Source: Chitinophaga eiseniae
Lineage (GTDB): Bacteria; Bacteroidota; Bacteroidia; Chitinophagales; Chitinophagaceae
Assembly: GCF_900167135.1 (NCBI RefSeq)
Contig: NZ_FUWZ01000004.1
Span: 1 to 64,000, forward strand
Length of the DNA stretch: 64,000 bases
Reading direction: 5' to 3'
Part shown: positions 53,865 through 62,775 of the stretch, piece by piece
How the letters are laid out: each line of letters starts with the position of its first letter
How positions within the stretch are numbered: position 1 is the first letter of the stretch
Position numbers and translations under genes: made by a program
Notes under the pieces: generated by a model
Databases searched by the model: none
Told to the model about the DNA's origin: nothing
The model's input: the letters and a program-made list of their open reading frames with translations, nothing else

Positions 53865-54083
53865 AACGGATAAAATTTTGGTTAAAGACTACATAAAGCA
53901 ATATGTGGAGGATTGTCTGCTACGGGGCCGTGGTGCCCGGAGAGAGAATCCTTTCCATTAGAAAAACAAAGTCACTGTTCCCGCAGGCTACGCTGCGGCG
54001 ATCGGGATTTCCGGATATTTTTTTTCTGGTTAAAAAATGATGTTGTTAACGTTGATGTTTGTTCTGAAAAATCTGGGACGTGC

Positions 54084-55061
54084 TTATTTTGGTTGAATAA
54101 TAATCCGGTGACCATCTTTCCTGACATCAGCTTCCAACATGCCTGAAAGCGATTGGCACAGGCTCTGTGCATCTGTTATCAGCATGCGGCCGCTGATGCT
54201 GGTGGTCCGGAATTTCTGCGGTTGCAATATGGTGACTTCATACCCGTAGTTGGCCTCCAGCAGCTCTTTCAGCTCTGCTACGGAGGTGTTCTCAAATTTG
54301 TAATCGCCATCCTTCCAGGCGGCGAACAACTGTGCATTGACGCTGTCTATCCGGAGGGTGTTACTGACTACCGTTGCTCTCTGTCCGGGCCGCACCAGCA
54401 TTTCCTGCTCATGCGCACTGGCTTTTACCATCCCGGTATTTACTATTACGTTGGTGTTGTGTTGATCATCGTTCACTGTAAATGATGTACCTAATACCAC
54501 TACGCTGATGCCAGGCGTATGTATCCTGAACGGCGTCGCCGTATTTTTTACAACTTCGAAATAGCCACTGCCTTCCAGCCACAATTCCCGCAGCCCGTCT
54601 TTTACATTGCGGTAACGTAGCTGGCCGCCCGGTTTGATCCATACGCGTGTGCTGTCGGGCAGCACCATATGCTGTACCGTCGCTTTCTGCGATACGAGTG
54701 TCAGCAAGGGTTCTTCGCGGGGCGATGGCTGCAATACGTAGGCGGCGATACCTCCGCCAATGACCAGTACCAGCACCGCTGCGGCGTATTTCAACCAGGA
54801 GAGGCGCCGCAGGGGGACAGGCTCCGCTGCGGCCTGCAGCTGCCCGGCAATCTGCTGCCATCGTTCGTCCGTTTCCTCGCGGGTAACTGCCGATACGCGC
54901 TGCTGGTCCAGGATGTCTTTCACCTGAAAGTAGCGCTCACGGTTGGCGGGAGCGGCGTCCAGCCAGGCGGCTACTTCAGCGGTTTCGGCAGGACTGGCCT
55001 GACCGTCAATAAATTTTATTAATAGCGTATAATCCAACGGGTTAGTATTATTAGGTGCCAT
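54084..55061 (-). CDS. FecR-family anti-sigma factor
   Basis: A 325-residue FecR protein. N-terminal cytoplasmic part (LLIKFIDGQASPAETAEVAAWLD), membrane span near 88-108 (WLKYAAAVLVLVIGGGIAAYVL) and FecR domain (LPDSTRVWIKPGGQLRYRN, LWLEGSGYFEVVKN, VVLGTSFTVND). C-terminal part ELKELLEANYGYEVTILQP, IISGRMLITDAQSL-like. It lies between the sigma gene and SusC with gaps of about 110 and 220 bp, so it may be separately promoted from SusC. Confidence 0.9.
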   Translation of the reverse strand: MAPNNTNPLDYTLLIKFIDGQASPAETAEVAAWLDAAPANRERYFQVKDILDQQRVSAVTREETDERWQQIAGQLQAAAEPVPLRRLSWLKYAAAVLVLVIGGGIAAYVLQPSPREEPLLTLVSQKATVQHMVLPDSTRVWIKPGGQLRYRNVKDGLRELWLEGSGYFEVVKNTATPFRIHTPGISVVVLGTSFTVNDDQHNTNVIVNTGMVKASAHEQEMLVRPGQRATVVSNTLRIDSVNAQLFAAWKDGDYKFENTSVAELKELLEANYGYEVTILQPQKFRTTSISGRMLITDAQSLCQSLSGMLEADVRKDGHRIIIQPK

Positions 55062-55170
55062 TTCATATTATTTAGACGAGAAAGGGATAGGAACTACGTA
55101 CCGGTTTTGAAAAAAAATTTTCGTACGCGTCCGGAAAAAGGGAAAATGGAAAATATAATATATATCCGCG

Positions 55171-55788
55171 TTAAAAAAGCATCATGACAGAGAGGAAAAT
55201 GTTGGTTTTGCGTATGAGTCCGCGTAGTTGTTTGATCGCTTTATACAGCTGTGTTTCCACGGTACGCGTGGAAATGCCCATGGTGGCTGATATTTCGCCG
55301 GTTTTAAGGCCCTGTTGGTACCGCAGTTTAACTACCTCCCGGCATTTGGGTGGCAGCGCTTCTATAGCCTGCCAGACGCTGGCGGCCAGGTTATCTTGTT
55401 GGATCAGGCTTTGCCGGGGACCATCGGGACTGAAATAGTCCATTTCCGCTTCGGCGAGTCCCGGAAGGGTGGTGTTGATATAACGCTGATGGACAGCTTC
55501 CCGCCGGATATGATCGAGGCAACCGTTGTGCACGCTGCGGAAGAGATACGCTTTGATGCTGGTGTCGATGTTCAGGGAAAGCCTTTTTTTATAGAGTTGA
55601 ATGAAAACGTCCTGTATGATGTCTTCTGCCGTCTCGCGCGTCACATATTTACAGGCATAAGCACGCAACAGGGCGTAACACGCTTTAAAGATTGGTTCAA
55701 GCGCTGCTGCATCCTGCGGTGCCGGTGTGCCGGTCTGGCGTGTTTCATCTACAGGTTCCCCATAACTCATCAAAGGTAATTTGAACAA
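55171..55788 (-). CDS. ECF RNA polymerase sigma factor (SusC/D-linked)
   Basis: A 205-residue ECF sigma. Region 2: LLRAYACKYVTRETAEDIIQDVFIQLYKKR. Region 4: LPPKCREVVKLRYQQGLKTGEISATMGISTRTVETQLYKAIKQL. An internal Met six codons in (MSYGEP) is an alternative start. With the FecR gene it would control the SusC/SusD operon. The LodB-like gene ends 51 bp upstream and belongs to a separate unit. Confidence 0.9.
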   Translation of the reverse strand: MFKLPLMSYGEPVDETRQTGTPAPQDAAALEPIFKACYALLRAYACKYVTRETAEDIIQDVFIQLYKKRLSLNIDTSIKAYLFRSVHNGCLDHIRREAVHQRYINTTLPGLAEAEMDYFSPDGPRQSLIQQDNLAASVWQAIEALPPKCREVVKLRYQQGLKTGEISATMGISTRTVETQLYKAIKQLRGLIRKTNIFLSVMMLF

Positions 55789-55839
55789 TTATCCAAGATA
55801 ATGACAATAATAATAAAAACAAACAGGGGAATGCATCAT

Positions 55840-57291
55840 TTAACCTTCGCAGAGGAGCTCCTTGTCCCATAGCTGCAACATCACAGGGACGGCCGTTTCA
55901 GCGGGGAGGAACTGCTGCCATCGTAAGATCAGTTGTCCAAACGTTTCGCTTTCCTGCGCAATGTGCATTAACGGAAGGATGTCGTGGTTGCCGAGGAAAG
56001 CCACTTCCCGCGCAAGATTGGGGTGTTGCAGGGCGGTTTTGTATTCCGCGCAGTCATTGATGACGCAGATGGTTTTTTTGTAGGAAATAGCAGGGGAGAG
56101 ATACAGTTTTTTATGCCACAGCTGTTGCAGGGTATCGTGAATATTGATTTTTTTTTCGGGAGATGATACCGGCGGCTGATAGCTGGCCAGCGACTGCCCC
56201 ACTTGCGCGGTAAAAGGCGATAAAGTCTCTGCTGTGGCGGGAAGCGTGGCGCGTGTTTTCCAAAAAGGATGAACGCCGGCCGGCCAGGCTTCTGCATAGT
56301 ACCGGCTGGTCCATTGCATATGATGGGCGACGGAATCGGCCAGGCGGTTTTCAAAAAATTCCTGTGCGATGGCCGGTGTGTTTTTTTGAAAGATGGTATG
56401 TATGGCAATAACGGCCTGTAAAGACATGCGCATCGCTTTTTCCACGCCGGTGGAGGAAAGCGGGTCGATCGCGAACGCAGCCTCCCCTAGTTGGATACGG
56501 TTGTTGTACCACGGTAGCTGGTGTACATAACTGAATACATTACAACTCTGCGGTGATGACAGTGCCCCGGCTTTTAATGCCGGCCGGAAGAGTTGCGCGC
56601 TGCTAAGCAGCTGCTGATAGCTATCGTGAAATGATGATTGTTTGACAAATTGCGGATCTGTGAATGCCAGTATTCTGTACTGACCGTCATGTAGTGGCGA
56701 GCCCCACAGCCATCCGTCCGGTACGGCTTCCACACAAGTAGCCCGTGGCATCACCTGCGCGCTGGTGTAGGACCATATACCCACCATCGGCGGGGCTGTC
56801 TGCCATCGTTGTGACTGCCTGATACCTTTTCTGCCGCGGGCATCCAGCAGAAACGAACAAGACAGTGTTTGCGCACCCTCCGGCTGCCGGATGGTAACGT
56901 GCCAGTGATGCCCGTCGTAGGTGCTGCGTTCATATTTTGCCGGTTGATATAGTACCAGTCCCCGTGCTACCGCCAGGTCCAGTAATCCTTTGTCCAGCAG
57001 GCTGCGGTCTGTCATTAAGCCGTGACCACGCGGTGGTGTGTCTGCATGCTGCGTTTGCCAGATCACCTGCGCGGGCAACTGCTGCAGGCAGTGGTCTTCC
57101 TGCAGCAGGGATGCGGCGTCAATGTAATCAAATATATTCCGGATGCCGGGTGACAGCGACTCACCGATTTGTGACCGCGGAAATGCTTCGCATTCCGCCA
57201 TGGCTACCCGATACCCCAGTGAGAGCAGGCGCAGCGCAGCGCAGGTCCCTGCAGGGCCTGCGCCTGCAATAAGGATGTCGTATGTGTCCAT
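55840..57291 (-). CDS. LodB/QhpG-like FAD-dependent monooxygenase, putative quinone-cofactor maturase
   Basis: A 483-residue flavoprotein. N-terminal FAD site ILIAGAGPAGTCAALRLL (GxGxxG at ~10-15), the FPRSQIGESLSPG loop (GES motif of the flavin halogenase/LodB group) and a second FAD motif IQLGEAAFAIDPLSSTG (Glu where GD is usual). The known LodB and QhpG proteins are such flavoenzymes, required to oxygenate the Trp that becomes cysteine tryptophylquinone. Residues ~375-483 form an extra C-terminal region (LQQLWHKKLYLSP, LQLWDKELL) of possible winged-helix type, perhaps for substrate docking. It is the last gene of an operon, 18 bp after the radical SAM gene. Confidence 0.78.
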   Translation of the reverse strand: MDTYDILIAGAGPAGTCAALRLLSLGYRVAMAECEAFPRSQIGESLSPGIRNIFDYIDAASLLQEDHCLQQLPAQVIWQTQHADTPPRGHGLMTDRSLLDKGLLDLAVARGLVLYQPAKYERSTYDGHHWHVTIRQPEGAQTLSCSFLLDARGRKGIRQSQRWQTAPPMVGIWSYTSAQVMPRATCVEAVPDGWLWGSPLHDGQYRILAFTDPQFVKQSSFHDSYQQLLSSAQLFRPALKAGALSSPQSCNVFSYVHQLPWYNNRIQLGEAAFAIDPLSSTGVEKAMRMSLQAVIAIHTIFQKNTPAIAQEFFENRLADSVAHHMQWTSRYYAEAWPAGVHPFWKTRATLPATAETLSPFTAQVGQSLASYQPPVSSPEKKINIHDTLQQLWHKKLYLSPAISYKKTICVINDCAEYKTALQHPNLAREVAFLGNHDILPLMHIAQESETFGQLILRWQQFLPAETAVPVMLQLWDKELLCEG

Positions 57292-57309
57292 GCGAATAAA
57301 AAAAAGTAG

Positions 57310-58677
57310 TTATTGATACCATTGCGGCGCCATCCGGTTGATTCTTTCGTGTGCCTGTATAGTATAATGCAGCCATCCCCGGATATAGTCGCAGGCATGC
57401 CGCCCTTTTTCCAGTACTTCGTGATGGCAACCGCCGCCACAGAGGTATTGCGCCCAGCAGTTGTTACAGGGCGATTGTTGATGTACGTGGCGGGAGGCCA
57501 GCCAGTTGTTCTGAAGATCGGCATCTACGCCCTCATAGATATTTCCCATACTGCCGGCAGTTTCATTCACAAAACGATGACAGGCATACAGGCCACCGTC
57601 GGCCGATACGCCCATATACCCGGCGCCTGCGCCGCAGGGGTAGGGGCGGTGCGTGCCTTTGGCAATTTCTTTCAGCGCGTTGATCATATTGAGGAAAGGG
57701 AAACGTTTGCCCTGGATAATATGTTGTTCAAACAACAGCCCGCAGGCGATCATCTCTTCCAGCATTTTTTCGAGGTCCCGGCGGGTCATCTCATCGCGCC
57801 CGTTGGAAGAACGCAGCAGGGGAGAAAATCCTACGCTGTGAAAACCCATGCTGATGAATGCCTGTAAGGTGTCGGTCAGTTGTTGCTGTGCAGGCGTTAC
57901 CGTTACCCGTGCGGATACCTGCATCTGTCGCTGTTGTGTTAGTAACGGCTGAATTTTTTCCAGGATACGCTCGTAAGACCCGGCGCCGTTTTTCATAGGG
58001 CGCTGCCGGTCATGCTGTTCTCCGATACCATCGAGACTGATTGTTACTGCGAAACCGTGTTCTTCAAAAAAGGTTGCGTCGTCCGGTTTCAGTAAGGTAC
58101 CGTTGGTAGTCAATGAGAAGTTTACCTGCACGTCTTTTGTTGCTGCAACGGCAAGAGCGTATAGCGTGGCTTCCCGCAACGATTTCCGGTTGATCAGCGG
58201 TTCGCCGCCGAGGAAAGTCACCTGCACCTTATCGCCGGGCGTACAATCTTTCAGTAACAGGTCTATGGATTGCCGGGCGGTGGCCATGTCCATATTTTTC
58301 GCCGGACCGCCGAAATCGCCCTGGTCAGCATAACAGTAAGTGCAGCCCATATTGCACTTCTGGGCGATGGCCAGCGAGAGGGCATGTACCCGCGGACTTT
58401 TTAAGGGGATGTCGTCGATGAACGGCGTCGTGTCGATACCCATGGCCACCAGCTCCTGCCGGATGGCGGCTTCGTTCTTCCGGGCGATCAGGTGGCGGAA
58501 GCGTTGCTCCGCTTCCGGGCCGAGCTTATGCAGCCTGCTGCCGTTGGTGACCAGCAGTTGTGTCCTGCCACCGCCGGATACGAGGTGTACCTGAGAAGAG
58601 CCAGGCATGGACTGCCTGGCTATCTGTGACGTTAATTGTGTAGCGATGGTATATAAGGAGGAATGATCTAACATCAT
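57310..58677 (-). CDS. QhpD-like radical SAM/SPASM peptide maturase
   Basis: A 455-residue radical SAM enzyme. N-terminal ~95 residues (LLVTNGSRLHKLGPEAEQRF) look like a peptide-recognition region. The cluster motif is C108-x3-C112-x2-C115 in QKCNMGCTYCYADQGD; GGEPL lies at 157-161. A SPASM-type C-terminus has Cys 348, 366, 404, 407, 413, 417 and 429 for auxiliary clusters. The CTYCYADQGDFGG context resembles QhpD, which installs thioether cross-links in the quinohemoprotein amine dehydrogenase subunit. Its coupling (6 bp) to a LodA-like gene suggests that protein, or a partner, as substrate. LodA itself is not known to need such an enzyme, which makes the pairing notable. Confidence 0.82.
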   Translation of the reverse strand: MMLDHSSLYTIATQLTSQIARQSMPGSSQVHLVSGGGRTQLLVTNGSRLHKLGPEAEQRFRHLIARKNEAAIRQELVAMGIDTTPFIDDIPLKSPRVHALSLAIAQKCNMGCTYCYADQGDFGGPAKNMDMATARQSIDLLLKDCTPGDKVQVTFLGGEPLINRKSLREATLYALAVAATKDVQVNFSLTTNGTLLKPDDATFFEEHGFAVTISLDGIGEQHDRQRPMKNGAGSYERILEKIQPLLTQQRQMQVSARVTVTPAQQQLTDTLQAFISMGFHSVGFSPLLRSSNGRDEMTRRDLEKMLEEMIACGLLFEQHIIQGKRFPFLNMINALKEIAKGTHRPYPCGAGAGYMGVSADGGLYACHRFVNETAGSMGNIYEGVDADLQNNWLASRHVHQQSPCNNCWAQYLCGGGCHHEVLEKGRHACDYIRGWLHYTIQAHERINRMAPQWYQ

Positions 58678-58683
58678 GTGGAC

Positions 58684-60969
58684 CTATAAGTTATTAATAG
58701 TAGTGTCGCCGTTGCTGGTGAGGGCATCGTTTCCTTTAACGATGAAGTTGAGTTCTCCTTCCCAGTTCTGGAACAGATCATTATAGGAAGCGAGCCGCGT
58801 GTCCACCCGGTTGTCGGGGACATATTCACCCGTACGTTGTTTGGACAGCCACATGTCGCCTTTACTGAGCCCGTTCTCCCCGGGTTCCACGTTTACGTAG
58901 TCCGGACGGGTAGCTGCCCAGTAGTAGCAGGCGCATTCGCGGTAGTCATTCTGCCACGGGGAACAGAGGCTGCGGGTAAGAAAACCATCGCTCACCAGGT
59001 GTGGATCTATTTCGCCGCCCGTGGTGCCTTTGCTGGTGAAGAAATTGGCCATGGTGGTGGCGTATGAAGGATAGGTACTGCCTTTCAGGTCATTTTCCGT
59101 TACCAGCACAGGAAAGGTAGCTTTTTCTTTGGTGAACTGCAGATGTACGGTGGCTCCCGGTTGTATGCCCAGTGAGGCGATGAGGTTAGACCATTCCATG
59201 AATACAGCGCCGTTGGGGTTGTCGCTGGTGGCCAGCGGCACGTTGTCGCCGCCGGGGAACACAGGGCCCTCTGCGGCTACCATGGTCGGTTTGCCGTTGA
59301 TACCAATGAGCCGGTGGCCGGTCATGTCTACGTTACTGACTTTTCCACTGATGACGTAGTTGTCATTTTCACTCATCACCAGCCCGGTGAAAACGTTCAC
59401 CCAGATATTCCGGAAGTCTGATTCCAGACCGGGGAAACAATTGGAAATAGCGGCTCTTGAAATAACGCTGTAGGGGTTGCCCGGAGAGCGGTAATTGAGT
59501 TGAGCGATATAGTCGTCTTTATGAATGGTGCCGGTAGCCGGAGCGGGCGGATCGGTGGTGTTATCATTGAAGAGTGCATTGGCGGCGGCCTGTATAACGG
59601 TATTGATCATACGCCAGGTGAGCGTTAGTGCGCGTCCGTCGGCGCCGCGCATCAGTCCCGGCATTTTGCGTCTTTCCTTGTCGGACACGTCCCCGATTTT
59701 ATCTGGCCGGCGCAGTGCATCGGCAAACCATGCGGCCATGCCGGTGCTCAGTCCGTTGAACACTCTTTCGTGCAACATACGCAGCGCCAGGTTATCTACC
59801 AGCGAATCGGCCATGATAGGCTCATACAGCCGTCCGAGGTCGTTGGTGTCCTGCCGCACCATGGTGCTGGCCACATTCCATCTGCCGTTGATAGGATTGC
59901 CATTCATCACGCTGGTGTTCATCAGCACGATGGATTCCAGCGCGCGGCGTACAATTTCCTCCGCTTCCTCTATCGGCACGGCATCTTGCCGGTCGGGCCC
60001 GAGGTATACCTGTTCCAGTTCATCGGCGATGGTACGTACAGGAAGGATATCGGGCGCGAATGCCGGTGGGCCGGCGCAGATGGTGGCCCGGGCCACCAGC
60101 GGACTGGCGCTGTTGATGTCCAGTTCCACGTAGCCGTCACACTCATCGTCGATATAGCCCCAGCTGTATTGGTTGCCTTTATCGTCTGAGTAACCGGCGA
60201 AGATCTGTGCAGGCATGGTGTAATTGGGATTAAAATCCGGCCCTTCCACGTATTTGGCCCAGGGTTTACTGGGGTCGTAGATCACCTGTGTTTTGGGGTC
60301 CGTGATGTTAGGGTCTTTTGTGGCCGTCTGTCCGTAGGCTTTGACGCTGTCCACAGCGCATCCGTATACTTTTCCGGGGCCGGGCGTATAACGCAGCCTT
60401 ATCTGGGGAAAGTCTGTGGTAGGCTGAATAAACTGGACGGTGCCCAGTGGCAGGGATTGACCTGAGATGAAATTATTACAATGACCGATCACCGGTTTCG
60501 GGGTGTAATCACCGCCTTTGATGTCTACGGTGGCGTGGATAGCATCATTGGGATCTCCCGTTCTGCGTTGTATTTTAAGGTTGCCGAGCCTTATTTTCCA
60601 GACAAAATCATTGATTTTGATATTGGCGTCGTCCAGCATTTTCTGCGTTAGCGGCACCAGTACGTCCGGTTTGTCGGTAGTAAGGGCGAAAACTTCGAGG
60701 AAAGGGGCTACCGGCCGTATTTTCCCCGTTTTATCGGTAATGGTGGTGACGTTGTCTTTAAAGATAACCGACGGGGGAGCGGCGCCCACGCTGATTTTAC
60801 CGGTAGACGGGTCCACGTCGTAGGAGGGCTGCGGTACCATTTGCCGGAAGCCCACCGGTTTGTCTGCGGCTATCTGCAGATCATAAGGTGTTTGAGGTAC
60901 AGATGAAGATCCCAGCCGGGCAATGGCAAAGGGGGGTAATATCCTGATAGCAGTGATAGACATGTTCAT
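58684..60969 (-). CDS. LodA/GoxA-like protein (cysteine tryptophylquinone amino-acid oxidase family)
   Basis: A 761-residue protein matching LodA-like oxidases. N-terminus IRILPPFAIARLGSSS, then VWKIRLGNLKIQRR, a middle part GYIDDECDGYVELDI and CAGPPAFAPDILPVRTIADE, and near the C-terminus SPWQNDYRECACYYWAATRP. In LodA an Asp four residues before the cofactor Cys is essential; D675 and C679 keep that spacing. A second Cys (C681) and W684 are close by, with W707 and W736 as further candidates for the cofactor Trp. LodA and GoxA oxidise lysine or glycine with release of H2O2. Substrate here is unknown. No signal peptide is evident. Neighbours are putative maturases and a ferritin-like protein. 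Confidence 0.8.
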   Translation of the reverse strand: MNMSITAIRILPPFAIARLGSSSVPQTPYDLQIAADKPVGFRQMVPQPSYDVDPSTGKISVGAAPPSVIFKDNVTTITDKTGKIRPVAPFLEVFALTTDKPDVLVPLTQKMLDDANIKINDFVWKIRLGNLKIQRRTGDPNDAIHATVDIKGGDYTPKPVIGHCNNFISGQSLPLGTVQFIQPTTDFPQIRLRYTPGPGKVYGCAVDSVKAYGQTATKDPNITDPKTQVIYDPSKPWAKYVEGPDFNPNYTMPAQIFAGYSDDKGNQYSWGYIDDECDGYVELDINSASPLVARATICAGPPAFAPDILPVRTIADELEQVYLGPDRQDAVPIEEAEEIVRRALESIVLMNTSVMNGNPINGRWNVASTMVRQDTNDLGRLYEPIMADSLVDNLALRMLHERVFNGLSTGMAAWFADALRRPDKIGDVSDKERRKMPGLMRGADGRALTLTWRMINTVIQAAANALFNDNTTDPPAPATGTIHKDDYIAQLNYRSPGNPYSVISRAAISNCFPGLESDFRNIWVNVFTGLVMSENDNYVISGKVSNVDMTGHRLIGINGKPTMVAAEGPVFPGGDNVPLATSDNPNGAVFMEWSNLIASLGIQPGATVHLQFTKEKATFPVLVTENDLKGSTYPSYATTMANFFTSKGTTGGEIDPHLVSDGFLTRSLCSPWQNDYRECACYYWAATRPDYVNVEPGENGLSKGDMWLSKQRTGEYVPDNRVDTRLASYNDLFQNWEGELNFIVKGNDALTSNGDTTINNL

Positions 60970-60985
60970 GATTTTGGGTGAGAGA

Positions 60986-62488
60986 TTAGGCGTTCACGGC
61001 GAGCATATCCTGGATGATCTGTTCCAGTTTGGTGTCCGCTTCTTTCAGCGAGTACAGGTAACGATGGTGGCCGATGTCGCTGTCGCTCAGCATGGCATCG
61101 ATCAGTTTGCCGGAAGCCTGTAGCAGATCGGCATGTACCCTCCAGCGGTTATGCTCGCCGGCAGGTAGCTCCATCGTGTACGGGATGAGAAAGGGTGGTC
61201 CCGCCAGTTTATTGTTGGAGCCGGTTTTAAGAGGCAGCTTCACCATCTCGGAGGCGATGGCCCGCAGGTTGTACATCTCACCGAAGGTGGAGTTAATAAT
61301 CAGTCCCCTGGGAGTAATAGCGCCGGCTACATTGAGTCCGTCTACCAGTACAAAGCTGTGGGTGAGGAAGTTCAGCAGCATACGGTAGCGGAGGTTGAAC
61401 AGATGGCCCCACTGCTGCGCGGTAGAATTGGTGATCGGATCTCTCGGATCGCTGTTGTCCTTCTGGCCTTCGGAAGGAGAGGCGTTAGGGTCTTGCACGT
61501 CTTCCTGTATGTAGGGATTGACGGCCAGCGGGCGGGAGAAAGGCACGCCTGTCATGCCCCGCATTTCTGTGTAAATGGAAAGAAACCGTTCAAAGTGGGA
61601 AGGCATGTCGGTGTTGGCTTTGGTATTGTCTTCCCCTTGTTCGGCTATAGCGTTGAGGGCATTGTAGGCGTCGTCGCGACTGGCCAGCGGCATCACCAGC
61701 ACATCCGGGCTGCCCGGTTGGCTGCCGCCTTTTGTGTTACCTCTGGCGCCACCTTTATATCCGCGGCCCCATTCGTCGAACTTCGCCTGGAAAGGATAAG
61801 TATTCGCCTGGAACACTTCATCGCCGATCACCTTCGGGTCCTTTATCAGTTGCAGCAATACAGAGAACAAGGCGCCGACGGTATTTGGATTGGACACATC
61901 AGCGTTCACCGTGGCCACAATCTCTTTTGCAATAGGATCTTCGCTTGTCAGGAACGACTCCGGGGCTTCTGCATACACATACTTGGCCAGCGACGCGAGG
62001 CTCAGCGGCTCCAGTTTGAAAGGGAACGGGTAGAACGGCGTATCCCACGGATAGTCCTGTCTTTCGAAATGCAGCGGCGCTCCGATCAGCTTCAGTACAT
62101 TCTGTACAGATACGAAATGCCCCATCTCTTCTTTGGCAATACCCAGGATCATTTCCTGCCATTTGCTGACGGTGGCCTGGTTGCCTTCCGGCACCTGCGG
62201 CCCGCCCAGGCTGTAAGCGGCGTAGAGGTATTGGATCATCAGCCCGTGTTCAATCTCTGCATCGATGTGCAACAGGAAAGTAACATAATCCTTGCCGTTG
62301 AATTCAGGAGGGATGACAATCTGTGCGGCTTCAGATATAACAGCTTCTTCTGTTCCTTCTGTGATAAATGTTTGGAGTCCTTCTTTACCGCCAATAATAT
62401 TTTCTTGTCGTGGAGGTACTTCCCGGCGATTTAATGCGCGGGCGCGCGAAAAAACAGGACCCAAAAAACGCTTGTAGTTCGGTTGCAT
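60986..62488 (-). CDS. ferritin-like protein of the VioB/RebD (imine dimer synthase) type
   Basis: A 500-residue protein whose helical core has carboxylate/His motifs of the VioB-type ferritin-like domain (PF12902-like). HIDAEIEHGLMIQYLYAAYS (E78, E80, H81) and ILGIAKEEMGHFVSVQN (E120, E121, H124) parallel the LQYLYAAYS and EIAHEEMIHY stretches of VioB. A further helical half (LNFLTHSFVLVDGLN, FGEMYNLRAIASEMVKL) completes the fold. In violacein synthesis this domain belongs to the enzyme that couples two imines. Here it is separate and stands 16 bp before the LodA-like gene, which may supply an imine from an amino acid. A role in oxidation or peroxide handling is equally possible. Confidence 0.78.
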   Translation of the reverse strand: MQPNYKRFLGPVFSRARALNRREVPPRQENIIGGKEGLQTFITEGTEEAVISEAAQIVIPPEFNGKDYVTFLLHIDAEIEHGLMIQYLYAAYSLGGPQVPEGNQATVSKWQEMILGIAKEEMGHFVSVQNVLKLIGAPLHFERQDYPWDTPFYPFPFKLEPLSLASLAKYVYAEAPESFLTSEDPIAKEIVATVNADVSNPNTVGALFSVLLQLIKDPKVIGDEVFQANTYPFQAKFDEWGRGYKGGARGNTKGGSQPGSPDVLVMPLASRDDAYNALNAIAEQGEDNTKANTDMPSHFERFLSIYTEMRGMTGVPFSRPLAVNPYIQEDVQDPNASPSEGQKDNSDPRDPITNSTAQQWGHLFNLRYRMLLNFLTHSFVLVDGLNVAGAITPRGLIINSTFGEMYNLRAIASEMVKLPLKTGSNNKLAGPPFLIPYTMELPAGEHNRWRVHADLLQASGKLIDAMLSDSDIGHHRYLYSLKEADTKLEQIIQDMLAVNA

Positions 62489-62775
62489 GAGGGTTTTGGA
62501 TTATGGTTATAATAAAAAAGACTGGAATCTCTTTTGAAGGAAATGGTCATTCAGAGGTCACCACTGGTTACTGTCAGATAAAATAACTTCTTTTTTGTCA
62601 AACAGAAAAAAATTTTTACCTGTAATGCGCCGGGAATTTTCCCGGGTCCTGTTCTGATCAACACGCTACAAAGTCTGTTTAACCCCGGTAGAAAACAGCC
62701 GGCAGTTGGTAGTTTTGATACATAAAACATCATCCTGCAGCAGTGTTGGTTGCATGAATTCAGGTGCTTTTTTTT

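Noticed and set aside
28334..58677. Functional link between the RiPP-like ORF and the radical SAM enzyme at 57-58 kb
   Set aside because: They are 29 kb apart, on different strands and in different units; the radical SAM gene is tightly coupled to the LodA-like gene, which is a better substrate candidate.
61358..62434. Long antisense frame (358 codons) inside the ferritin-like gene
   Set aside because: It mirrors the codon structure of the minus-strand gene, which has clear family motifs; the antisense product has no recognisable domain.
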